Both the position numbers and the translations under genes were made by a program. Shown here piece after piece: positions 1 to 5,203 of a DNA stretch of 5,368 nt. Source of the DNA: an uncultured bacterium. GTDB taxonomy: Bacteria; Cyanobacteriota; Vampirovibrionia; Gastranaerophilales; Gastranaerophilaceae. Position 1 is the stretch's first letter. Each line of letters starts with the position of its first letter. The DNA is taken from NCBI GenBank assembly GCA_945910925.1, contig CAMDZX010000120.1:1-5368 (forward strand), given 5' to 3'. The notes beneath the pieces are model-generated. The model ran no database searches and was not told the DNA's origin. It saw nothing but the letters and a program-made list of their open reading frames with translations.

Positions 1-33
1 TGACTGGAGTTCAGACGTGTGCTCTTCCGATCT
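1..33. other. Illumina adapter remnant (not genomic)
   Basis: The first 33 bases match the Illumina TruSeq multiplexing/read-2 adapter, including its diagnostic 3' end GCTCTTCCGATCT; only the first G of the usual 34-mer is missing. This is library-construction sequence left at a contig end, so it belongs to no organism and the true contig begins at base 34. Any reading frame or motif that crosses base 33/34 is chimeric. The GTGACT-like string in the adapter is unrelated to the dispersed motif described elsewhere in this window. Confidence 0.97.
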
Positions 34-246
34 AACAGGCAAAAGTTAATCTTTCCTCAACATACGAAATGAATCCGTATCTGCTTTTAATGGCTCATTC
101 CTTCATTAAAAATACAATTATTATCGACAGCAGTTTAACAATCGGGTAATACAAGTTTGTTGAACAAATAAAAATGTAATTTTTGTACTGAATTATTTCA
201 TTAAGTAATAGCAATTTATTTTATCAGACCAAATATGTTTTCCCTC
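34..246. other. Non-coding DNA upstream of clpC
   Basis: There is no convincing gene here. One plus-strand frame is open from 36 to a TAA at 147-149 (37 codons, ending ...SSLTIG) and could be the tail of a gene cut off by the contig end, but an open stretch of this length is not rare by chance. A 13-bp palindrome, TTTGTTGAACAAA (156-168), stands alone about 80 bases upstream of the promoter region and could be an operator; nothing identifies its binder. No CtsR-type GGTCAAA direct repeat and no CIRCE-type TTAGCACTC/GAGTGCTAA inverted repeat is visible. Confidence 0.5.
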
Positions 247-286
247 TTGAAAGTTTCGGAAATTTTATGTAATATAGGTATATAAT
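247..286 (+). promoter_or_regulatory. Candidate sigma70-type promoters of clpC
   Basis: Two candidates lie in tandem. The first has TTGAAA (247-252), a 17-base spacer and TAATAT (270-275), giving a good -35 but an imperfect -10. The second has a perfect TATAAT (281-286) but only a weak -35 around 258-264. Either would give a short leader of roughly 25 to 40 bases before the ATG at 319. Which one is used cannot be decided from sequence. Confidence 0.45.
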
Positions 287-290
287 TTTT

Positions 291-304
291 ATTTATGCAT
301 AAAT
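291..304. promoter_or_regulatory. 14-bp perfect palindrome in clpC leader
   Basis: ATTTATGCATAAAT is a perfect palindrome just downstream of the TATAAT at 281-286, where transcription would start, and just upstream of the ribosome binding site AGGAGA (308-313). The flanks also allow TATAATTT (281-288) to pair with AAATTATA (301-308). The position fits a repressor site or an initiation-region hairpin. The sequence is AT-rich, so chance is a real alternative. Confidence 0.3.
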
Positions 305-318
305 TATAGGAGAATTAA

Positions 319-2805
319 ATGTTCGAACGTTTTACAGAGAAAGCTATTAAAGTTATAATGCTTGCTCAGGAAGAAGCCAGAAGACTTGGACACAATTTTG
401 TCGGAACCGAACAGGTTCTTTTGGGTCTGATAGGTGAAGGAACAGGTGTAGCTGCAAAAACACTAAAATCTATGGGGGTTAATCTCAAAGATGCACGTGT
501 TGAAGTTGAAAAGATTATCGGCAGAGGCTCAGGGTTTGTTGCGGTAGAAATTCCTTTTACTCCAAGAGCAAAGAGGGTTTTAGAGCTGTCTTGGGATGAA
601 GCAAGACAACTTGGACACAATTACATAGGTACAGAACATCTTCTTTTAGGTTTAATTAGAGAAGGAGAAGGTGTTGCAGCAAGAGTTTTGGAAAATCTTG
701 GTGTTGATTTGAACAAAATCAGAACCAATGTTGTTAAAATGCTTGGTGAATCTAAATCTCAAACAGTTTCATCAGGCGGTGGAAGCAGTTCTGCACCGAC
801 ATCAAAGGTTAAAACTCCAAGTCTTGACGAATACGGTACGGATTTGACACTTGCGGCGGCAGAAATGCGCCTTGACCCTGTTGTAGGTCGTGAAAAAGAA
901 ATCGAAAGGGTTATCCAAATCCTTGCACGTCGTACAAAGAATAATCCTGTTCTTCTGGGCGAACCCGGTGTTGGTAAAACTGCGGTTGCAGAAGGACTTG
1001 CAACAAGAATTGTTAATGGTGAAGTTCCTGACATTCTTGAAGGTAAAAAAGTTATACAGCTTGATATGGGACTTTTGATTGCAGGGACAAAATACAGAGG
1101 TGAGTTTGAAGAACGTCTTAAAAAGATTATGGACGAAATCAGACAAGCAGGAAACGTTATTCTTGTAATCGACGAAATGCACACATTAATAGGTGCAGGT
1201 GCAGCGGAAGGTGCTATTGATGCGGCAAATATCTTGAAACCTGCACTATCAAGAGGCGAAATTCAGGTTATTGGTGCAACAACTCTTGACGAATACAGAA
1301 AGTATATCGAAAAAGATTCTGCACTGGAAAGAAGATTCCAATCAATTATTATTGAAGAACCTTCAATTGATGAAACCATTGAAATTATTCGCGGTCTGAA
1401 ATTCAAATACGAAGAACACCACGAGCTTATAATTTCTGATGAGGCAGTTGTTGCGGCAACTAAACTTTCATCAAAATATGTTACCGACAGATTCTTACCT
1501 GACAAAGCAATTGATGCTCTTGATGAAGCAAGTTCAAAAGTAAGATTAAAAGTATCTTCTCTTTGTCCTGAAGCAAAGGAACTTGACAAAGAATTAAGAA
1601 ATATCGTCAAAGAAAAAGAAGAGGCAATCAGAAATCAAGATTTTGAAAAAGCATCTTCTCTCCGTGACGATGAAGCTGACATGCGTGACAGAATAAGAGA
1701 AGTCACCGAACAGTGGAAAAAAGATAACGAAGCAAACAGACCTGTTGTAACAGAAGAAGATGTTGCTCAAGTAATCGCATCTATGACCGGTGTTCCTGTT
1801 ACACGATTGACAGAAGGTGAAAGTGAACGCTTACTAAAACTTGAAAACATACTTCATGAACGTGTAATCGGTCAAAGTGATGCGGTAGTTGCTATTTCTA
1901 AGGCTATAAGACGTGCAAGAGTTGGTTTGAAATCACCTAACAGACCTATCGGAAGTTTTATTTTCTCAGGTCCTACGGGTGTCGGTAAAACAGAACTTGC
2001 AAAAGCACTTGCAGAAGCGATGTTCGGTTCTGAGGATAATATGATTCGTGTTGATATGTCCGAATTTATGGAAAAACATTCAACTGCAAAACTTATCGGT
2101 TCTCCTCCGGGTTATGTAGGATACGATGATGGCGGACATCTTTCGGAATTGGTTAGAAAGAAACCTTATTCGGTTATCCTCTTTGACGAAATCGAAAAAG
2201 CACACCCTGACATCTTTAATATAATGCTCCAAATCCTTGATGACGGACGTTTGACGGATGCAAAGGGTCGCCACATTAACTTTAAAAATACAGTAATCAT
2301 TATGACATCAAACGTTGGTGCAAGTATGATTACAACTCAGGGTAAACTCGGGTTTACAACTGCTGAGAACGAAAAGAAAGACAAGTACGAAAAACTCAAA
2401 GATACAGTTAATGAAGAATTGAAAAAGGCATTCAGACCTGAATTCCTTAACCGTATTGATGACATTATCGTATTTGCTCACTTGTCTAAGGAAGAAATCA
2501 GAGAAATCGTTGATTTAATGATGAAAGATTTGTTTAAACGTCTTTCTGAACGTGAACTGTCAATGGAAGTAACTGATGAAGTAAAAGACTTCCTTGCAAA
2601 AGACGGATATTCGGAAGCGTATGGTGCAAGACCGCTTCGCCGCTTGATTCAAAGAAAAATTGAGGACGAACTTGCAGAAGAAATTCTTACAAACGCTTAC
2701 GAGCCGGGTGATACAATTGTTCTTAAGCTCAAAGATGAAAAAATTGTTTTTGAAAAGAAATCCGGCGAACAAAAACAAGAAGAAAAAGTAGAAGAAAACG
2801 TATAG
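319..2805 (+). CDS. clpC: ATP-dependent Clp protease ATP-binding subunit ClpC
   Basis: A full-length, 828-residue Hsp100/ClpC unfoldase. In this family the hexamer uses ATP to unfold proteins and thread them into ClpP in the cytoplasm. Residues 1 to about 145 hold two Clp_N repeats (LGHNFVGTEQ and LGHNYIGTEH). AAA+ domain 1 has Walker A GEPGVGKT (214-221), pore loop KYRG (258-261), Walker B aspartate/glutamate 285-286 and arginines 338-339. A UVR-like coiled-coil middle domain covers about 420-460, the adaptor-binding region of ClpC and absent from ClpA. AAA+ domain 2 has Walker A GPTGVGKT (551-558), pore loop GYVGY (598-602), Walker B 623-624 and sensor 2 GAR (769-771). LGF at 677-679 is the expected ClpP-docking tripeptide, so a ClpP partner is implied but not encoded here. 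The tail (about 800-828) is Lys/Glu-rich. The ATG has AGGAGA upstream with a spacing of about 6 bases. The N-terminus most resembles cyanobacterial and plastid ClpC. Confidence 0.98.
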   Translation: MFERFTEKAIKVIMLAQEEARRLGHNFVGTEQVLLGLIGEGTGVAAKTLKSMGVNLKDARVEVEKIIGRGSGFVAVEIPFTPRAKRVLELSWDEARQLGHNYIGTEHLLLGLIREGEGVAARVLENLGVDLNKIRTNVVKMLGESKSQTVSSGGGSSSAPTSKVKTPSLDEYGTDLTLAAAEMRLDPVVGREKEIERVIQILARRTKNNPVLLGEPGVGKTAVAEGLATRIVNGEVPDILEGKKVIQLDMGLLIAGTKYRGEFEERLKKIMDEIRQAGNVILVIDEMHTLIGAGAAEGAIDAANILKPALSRGEIQVIGATTLDEYRKYIEKDSALERRFQSIIIEEPSIDETIEIIRGLKFKYEEHHELIISDEAVVAATKLSSKYVTDRFLPDKAIDALDEASSKVRLKVSSLCPEAKELDKELRNIVKEKEEAIRNQDFEKASSLRDDEADMRDRIREVTEQWKKDNEANRPVVTEEDVAQVIASMTGVPVTRLTEGESERLLKLENILHERVIGQSDAVVAISKAIRRARVGLKSPNRPIGSFIFSGPTGVGKTELAKALAEAMFGSEDNMIRVDMSEFMEKHSTAKLIGSPPGYVGYDDGGHLSELVRKKPYSVILFDEIEKAHPDIFNIMLQILDDGRLTDAKGRHINFKNTVIIMTSNVGASMITTQGKLGFTTAENEKKDKYEKLKDTVNEELKKAFRPEFLNRIDDIIVFAHLSKEEIREIVDLMMKDLFKRLSERELSMEVTDEVKDFLAKDGYSEAYGARPLRRLIQRKIEDELAEEILTNAYEPGDTIVLKLKDEKIVFEKKSGEQKQEEKVEENV

Positions 2806-2823
2806 TTTATAATACAAACTTAT

Positions 2824-2855
2824 CGAGGGTGACTTTTAGTCACCCTCGTTTTGTT
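2824..2855 (+). terminator. Intrinsic terminator of clpC
   Basis: CGAGGGTGACT (2824-2834) pairs perfectly with AGTCACCCTCG (2838-2848) around a TTT loop, followed by TTTTGTT. It begins 18 bases after the clpC stop codon. The 11-bp stem and T-tract make it a strong Rho-independent terminator, so clpC is probably monocistronic or the last gene of its unit. The stem contains the GGTGACT/AGTCACC core seen again in the next intergenic repeats. Confidence 0.9.
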
Positions 2856-2900
2856 CTGCACTGTTACCTATTATAATTTTTTAATGAATTAGGACAACGG

Positions 2901-2955
2901 GGGTGATTGAGTGACTAAGTTACAAGATACTTAGTCACCCAGTAACTCAGTCACC
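2901..2955. repeat. Double inverted-repeat block (GTGACTAAGT units)
   Basis: Four related units of about 11 bases are packed here. Two face right: GGTGATTGAGT (2902-2912) and AGTGACTAAGT (2910-2920). Two face left: ACTTAGTCACC (2929-2939) and ACTCAGTCACC (2945-2955). GTGACTAAGT (2911-2920) pairs perfectly with ACTTAGTCAC (2929-2938) over an 8-base loop, and GGTGATTGA (2902-2910) can then pair with TCAGTCACC (2947-2955) through one G-U. Alternatively GGGTGATTGAGT (2901-2912) pairs with ACTTAGTCACCC (2929-2940) through two G-U pairs. TTTTG follows, so in RNA it could also act as a second terminator. It may be a REP-like intergenic palindrome. Confidence 0.7.
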
Positions 2956-2994
2956 TTTTGTAATATTATAACAAAATGTAAACCTGAATTTTAA

Positions 2995-3050
2995 TACCCT
3001 TCAAACCCTGTTATAATGCCCTATATGATATGATGGGGTTGGGCGGGGTA
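2995..3050 (+). other. C-run/G-run cluster, possible leader structure
   Basis: Three CCC runs (2997-2999, 3006-3008, 3019-3021) are followed by GGGG (3035-3038), GGG (3041-3043) and GGGG (3045-3048). TACCC (2995-2999) can pair with GGGTA (3046-3050), AACCC (3004-3008) with GGGTT (3036-3040), and GCCC (3018-3021) with GGGC (3041-3044); the last two pairings cross. The G-rich stretch is out of character for such AT-rich DNA. If transcription of the small gene starts upstream of this block it would lie in its leader; if the TATAAT at 3012-3017 is used only the G-runs would be transcribed. Confidence 0.35.
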
Positions 3051-3124
3051 AATTTATATTATTTCTTGTTTTTATATATGTGTAGGTAAAATAAAATGTT
3101 AAAACCTGGAAAGGGGAATTAATT

Positions 3125-3304
3125 ATGTCAAATGTGTCTTTTACTCCGTGTGGAAATCAGTATCAAAAAACATCAACAGGTAAAAAAGTTGGTGTTACAA
3201 CCGGTGCTATAGCCGGCGGTGTTGGTTTAGCAATTGGTGCTATTGTTGATAAAGTTAGAAATAATAATAGACGAGCAGCAGCTGATTCTGCATCAAATAA
3301 ATAA
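3125..3304 (+). CDS. Small glycine-zipper membrane-type protein (59 aa)
   Basis: This short gene encodes 59 residues starting MSNVSFTPCGNQ and ends with TAA at 3302-3304. The ATG follows AAGGGG (3111-3116) with 8 bases between, a good ribosome binding site. The protein has a polar N-terminus with one cysteine (Cys9), a hydrophobic Gly/Ala/Val/Ile segment at about 22-41, and a basic tail KVRNNNRRAAA. In the segment Gly23, Gly27 and Gly31 make a GxxxGxxxG glycine zipper, continued by Gly34 and Gly38, a pattern that lets membrane helices pack or oligomerise. There is no signal peptidase site or lipobox. A terminator-like hairpin starts 29 bases after the stop, so it appears to be a stand-alone gene. 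Function is unknown; a membrane-associated small protein or toxin-like peptide are both possible, with no antitoxin evident. I do not recognise a named family. Confidence 0.7.
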   Translation: MSNVSFTPCGNQYQKTSTGKKVGVTTGAIAGGVGLAIGAIVDKVRNNNRRAAADSASNK

Positions 3305-3332
3305 AATTCTAAAGGTTAACTACTATATTTAA

Positions 3333-3362
3333 GAGTGCAAGAAAATTTATTTTCCTGCACTC
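3333..3362 (+). terminator. Terminator-like hairpin after the small gene
   Basis: GAGTGCA (3333-3339) pairs with TGCACTC (3356-3362); after one mismatch GAAAA (3341-3345) pairs with TTTTC (3350-3354) around a 4-base loop TTTA. The following AATCTTATATTTTA is T-rich but not a clean T-run. It probably ends the small-gene transcript. Read from the other strand it could also stop rfbA transcripts, since rfbA converges on it. Confidence 0.6.
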
Positions 3363-3388
3363 AATCTTATATTTTATAGAGAAATTCA

Positions 3389-3496
3389 GGTTCGGCAAAA
3401 GCCAAACAAATGGAATACATCTGCCCTTTTTTAGTCTTAGAGTAGACTTTACTCTGCCGAAATCATGAAACATAACCGGGTGCGATATTTCGCACC
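3389..3496. other. Structured non-coding block between convergent genes
   Basis: Several hairpins are packed together. TTCGGCA (3391-3397) is complementary to TGCCGAA (3455-3461), and inside it GAGTA (3440-3444) pairs with TACTC (3450-3454). Next to it GGTGCGA (3479-3485) pairs perfectly with TCGCACC (3490-3496) over a TATT loop. The last hairpin lies 43 bases beyond the rfbA stop but lacks a T-run on the rfbA strand, so it is not a standard intrinsic terminator. A minus-strand frame is open across this region but has a TTG start and no ribosome binding site, so I do not call a gene. The block could be a dispersed repeat or a decayed gene fragment. Confidence 0.4.
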
Positions 3497-3514
3497 AAAA
3501 TGAATAACCCAATT

Positions 3515-3524
3515 ACTTAGTCAC
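3515..3524. repeat. Extra copy of the ACTTAGTCAC motif
   Basis: ACTTAGTCAC here is identical to the left-facing arm at 2929-2938, about 590 bases away and in the same orientation. It is followed by TTAAAC, partly repeating ACTTAG with an 8-base period. It lies 15 bases past the rfbA stop and has no partner arm nearby. Confidence 0.6.
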
Positions 3525-3538
3525 TTAAACAATCAAAT

Positions 3539-4420
3539 CTAACTTAGAACCATATCATGCATAACGATATTTCTGATGTAGTTGTAATAAGGATTGTTAC
3601 CGTATTTTTCTATTTTTTTCAAGAGTTCGCCACCTGAAATAAAGCCTTGATTGTATGCAATTTCTTCCAAGCATGAAATTTTTGCACCTGTATTTAATTC
3701 CATAGACTTAACAAAGTTACTTGCTTGGAGCATTGAATCATGAGTTCCCGTATCTAACCATGCAAATCCGCGTCCTAAGAGTTCAACGTTAAGCATACCT
3801 TTTTCAAGATAAATTTTGTTTAAATCGGTTATTTCAAGTTCTCCTCTTGCTGACGGAACGAGTTGTTTTGCGAAGTCGCAAACATTTCTGTCGTAAAAAT
3901 ACAATCCTGTAACTGCATAACTTGACTTAGGGTTTTGTGGTTTTTCTTCGAGAGAAATGACCTTCTTATGTTTATCAAATTCAACAACACCAAATCTTTC
4001 AGGGTCTTTAACCAAATAACCGAAAACAGTAGCACCATGATTTGTGCTGAGAGCCTCCTTCATCATTGTGGAGAACCCGTGTCCGTGGAATATATTATCC
4101 CCGAGAATCAGTGCAACATCATCACCCTGTATAAAATCTTCCGAAATAATAAATGCGTCCGCAATACCTCTTTGAACATATTGGATTTTATATGAAAGGT
4201 TTATTCCAAACTGTGAACCGTCACCAAGAACTTTTACAAAGTTGTCATAATCCGTTTCATTTGTGATAATCATTATATCCTTGATACCCGCAAGCATAAG
4301 CGTTGAGAGCGGATAATAAATCATAGGTTTGTCATATATCGGCAAAAGTATTTTTGATATAGGCAAAGATGCCGGATAAAGTCTTGTTCCTGCGCCTGCG
4401 GCGAGTATAATACCTTTCAT
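3539..4420 (-). CDS. rfbA: Glucose-1-phosphate thymidylyltransferase RfbA/RmlA
   Basis: A 293-residue enzyme of the usual family length. It joins glucose-1-phosphate and dTTP to give dTDP-glucose and pyrophosphate, the first step towards dTDP-rhamnose and related sugars for surface glycans; cytoplasmic. The nucleotide-binding loop is AAGAGTRLYP (7-16), followed by SKILLPIYDKPMIYYPLS (22-39). LGDNIFHG (106-113) carries the metal-binding Asp108, FGVVEFD is at 143-149, EEKP at 158-161, VTGLYFYD at 170-177, GELEITDLN at 192-200, and WLDTGTHDSM (220-229) holds the second metal aspartate, Asp222. Ile24 stands where most RmlA proteins have Gln (SKQLLP), and QRGIADAF (83-90) replaces the common PxPxGLAQAF; both look like a subfamily form, not damage. 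The ATG (4418-4420) follows AAAGGAG (4426-4432 on the plus strand) by 5 bases. rfbB, rfbC and rfbD are not in the window. Divergent from the GtrA-family gene. Confidence 0.96.
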   Translation of the reverse strand: MKGIILAAGAGTRLYPASLPISKILLPIYDKPMIYYPLSTLMLAGIKDIMIITNETDYDNFVKVLGDGSQFGINLSYKIQYVQRGIADAFIISEDFIQGDDVALILGDNIFHGHGFSTMMKEALSTNHGATVFGYLVKDPERFGVVEFDKHKKVISLEEKPQNPKSSYAVTGLYFYDRNVCDFAKQLVPSARGELEITDLNKIYLEKGMLNVELLGRGFAWLDTGTHDSMLQASNFVKSMELNTGAKISCLEEIAYNQGFISGGELLKKIEKYGNNPYYNYIRNIVMHDMVLS

Positions 4421-4450
4421 AAAAACTCCTTTAACTTAATTGATAAGAAG

Positions 4451-4478
4451 ATTATATCATTAATTTTTGGTTTGTAAA
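4451..4478 (-). promoter_or_regulatory. Promoter of rfbA
   Basis: Read on the minus strand, TTTACA (4473-4478) is a 5/6 match to the -35 box and TATAAT (4451-4456) is a perfect -10, with a 16-base spacer. Transcription would start near 4444, just upstream of the AAAGGAG ribosome binding site. This is the best promoter match in the window. Confidence 0.7.
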
Positions 4479-4496
4479 AATATTTTGATATATAAT
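4467..4496 (+). promoter_or_regulatory. Candidate promoter of the GtrA-family gene
   Basis: A perfect TATAAT (4491-4496) lies 17 bases before the ATG at 4514. The -35 is weak: TTGGTT (4467-4472) at an 18-base spacing. The start of transcription near 4503 would leave only about ten leader bases, almost all of them the GGGATAGG ribosome binding site. Its upstream half abuts the -35 of the divergent rfbA promoter. Confidence 0.45.
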
Positions 4497-4513
4497 TTAC
4501 ATGGGATAGGTTG

Positions 4514-5062
4514 ATGGAAAAAGATTTAGCAGTAAAAATACATGATTTTTGGTTTGGTATTTCGGAAAAAGTAAGATTTGTTCTAGTGGGCGGATTTAAT
4601 TCTTTTGTTTCGTTTGTGTTTTTTGTATTTTTACTCCATCTGTTTGCCCAATTTTTTAGAGATGATACTCTTAGAATTTATAATTGGTGCAGAGAAAACT
4701 TTGATATATTCAGATATATCGGTTTACATCTGTTTGTAAGGCAGTTAACATTGGCATTGGCTTGGTTTTTATCTTCATTTTTATCATTTACAACTCAGCG
4801 GCTTTTGGTTTTCAGAGCAAGGAATAACTCTAAGGCGTACAAACAATATTTCAAGTGTCTTTCAACTTGGTTTGTCGGGTATCTTGTAAATGCTGTTATA
4901 TTGGAGGTTTTGGCAACATACTTCGAAAAAGTTGATTTTATCCCTCCGATTATAGAATCTGATATTGCACAGGCATTTGCTTTAGTAATATCAGGAATTG
5001 TTACATATTGCTTGTTTAAATATTTTGCATTCAAGAAAAAGAAAGCCAAAGTTGCTGTTTAA
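4514..5062 (+). CDS. GtrA-family four-helix membrane protein
   Basis: A 182-residue inner-membrane protein with the GtrA (PF04138-type) pattern. RFVLVGGFNSFVSF (21-34) opens helix 1 (about 22-44); helix 2 is about 71-92 and ends in SFTTQRLLVFR (91-101); helix 3 is about 116-136; helix 4 (about 151-172) ends in the matching CLFKYFAFK (166-174). The tail is lysine-rich. Family members are linked to export or flipping of lipid-linked sugars for surface glycans, or occur beside glycosyltransferases; the divergent rfbA agrees with this. The loop between helices 1 and 2 (about 45-70) is longer and more charged than usual, and the protein is longer than the typical 120-150 residues. I chose the ATG at 4514, 7 bases after GGGA (4503-4506); TTG at 4511 is an in-frame alternative one codon earlier. 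The sugar carried is unknown. Confidence 0.9.
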   Translation: MEKDLAVKIHDFWFGISEKVRFVLVGGFNSFVSFVFFVFLLHLFAQFFRDDTLRIYNWCRENFDIFRYIGLHLFVRQLTLALAWFLSSFLSFTTQRLLVFRARNNSKAYKQYFKCLSTWFVGYLVNAVILEVLATYFEKVDFIPPIIESDIAQAFALVISGIVTYCLFKYFAFKKKKAKVAV

Positions 5063-5172
5063 ATCATGACTTAATTATTATGATTATTCCCCCTTCTTGT
5101 AACACTACTGTCCGAGATAATTTTAGTAATAACTATCTGTAACGTAGAGTATCTGCAAATTGTAAGTTCAAT

Positions 5173-5196
5173 ATATTATGTTCGGATAATATTTTT
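5173..5196 (+). terminator. Possible AU-rich terminator after the GtrA gene
   Basis: ATATTAT (5173-5179) pairs with ATAATAT (5186-5192) around GTTCGG, followed by TTTT (5193-5196). The 7-bp stem is all A-T, so it is weak, and it sits 111 bases after the stop codon. An even weaker AATCAT/ATGATT pairing (5062-5067 with 5080-5085) directly after the stop has no T-run. Confidence 0.35.
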
Positions 5197-5203
5197 ATTC
5201 AAT

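Larger units (their letters stand above)
2856..3124. other. Non-coding interval between clpC and the small gene
   Basis: The 319 bases between clpC and the small gene at 3125 hold no other credible gene. After the clpC terminator they contain a TATAAT at 2872-2877 with only a weak -35 (TTTTGT, 2849-2854), a double inverted-repeat block (2901-2955), a second TATAAT at 3012-3017, a C-run/G-run cluster (2995-3050), and a possible -10 TAAAAT (3087-3092) close to the small gene. A short untranslated RNA starting near 2884 and ending in the 2901-2955 hairpin with its T4 run is possible but not demonstrable. Confidence 0.5.

Noticed and set aside
36..149. Plus-strand open stretch of 37 codons ending in TAA, possible tail of a truncated gene
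   Set aside because: It has no recognisable family motif, is short enough to be chance in one of six frames, and its upstream part is adapter.
759..1610. Minus-strand and alternate-frame open stretches inside clpC
   Set aside because: The plus-frame ClpC with all its motifs explains this DNA; the other frames are Ser/Ile-rich shadows without ribosome binding sites.
2560..2817. 85-codon minus-strand frame over the clpC 3' end
   Set aside because: Its Phe/Lys-rich product is the reverse reading of the AT-rich Lys/Glu tail of ClpC.
3309..3512. 67-codon minus-strand open frame downstream of rfbA
   Set aside because: It starts with TTG, has no ribosome binding site, runs through the hairpins at 3333-3362, 3389-3461 and 3479-3496, and resembles no family I know. 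A decayed fragment cannot be excluded.
2901..3524. ACTTAGTCAC at 2929 and 3515 as direct repeats bounding a mobile element carrying the small gene
   Set aside because: There is no transposase, no terminal inverted repeat at both ends and no target duplication; the motif also occurs elsewhere in the window.
2829..3524. CRISPR array
   Set aside because: The repeated units are about 10 bases, inverted and unevenly spaced, with no spacers or cas genes.
3935..4195. Plus-strand frame inside rfbA
   Set aside because: It overlaps the catalytic core of rfbA on the other strand and has no gene-like features.
4795..5049. Minus-strand frame inside the GtrA-family gene
   Set aside because: It is a shadow of a well-supported membrane-protein gene.
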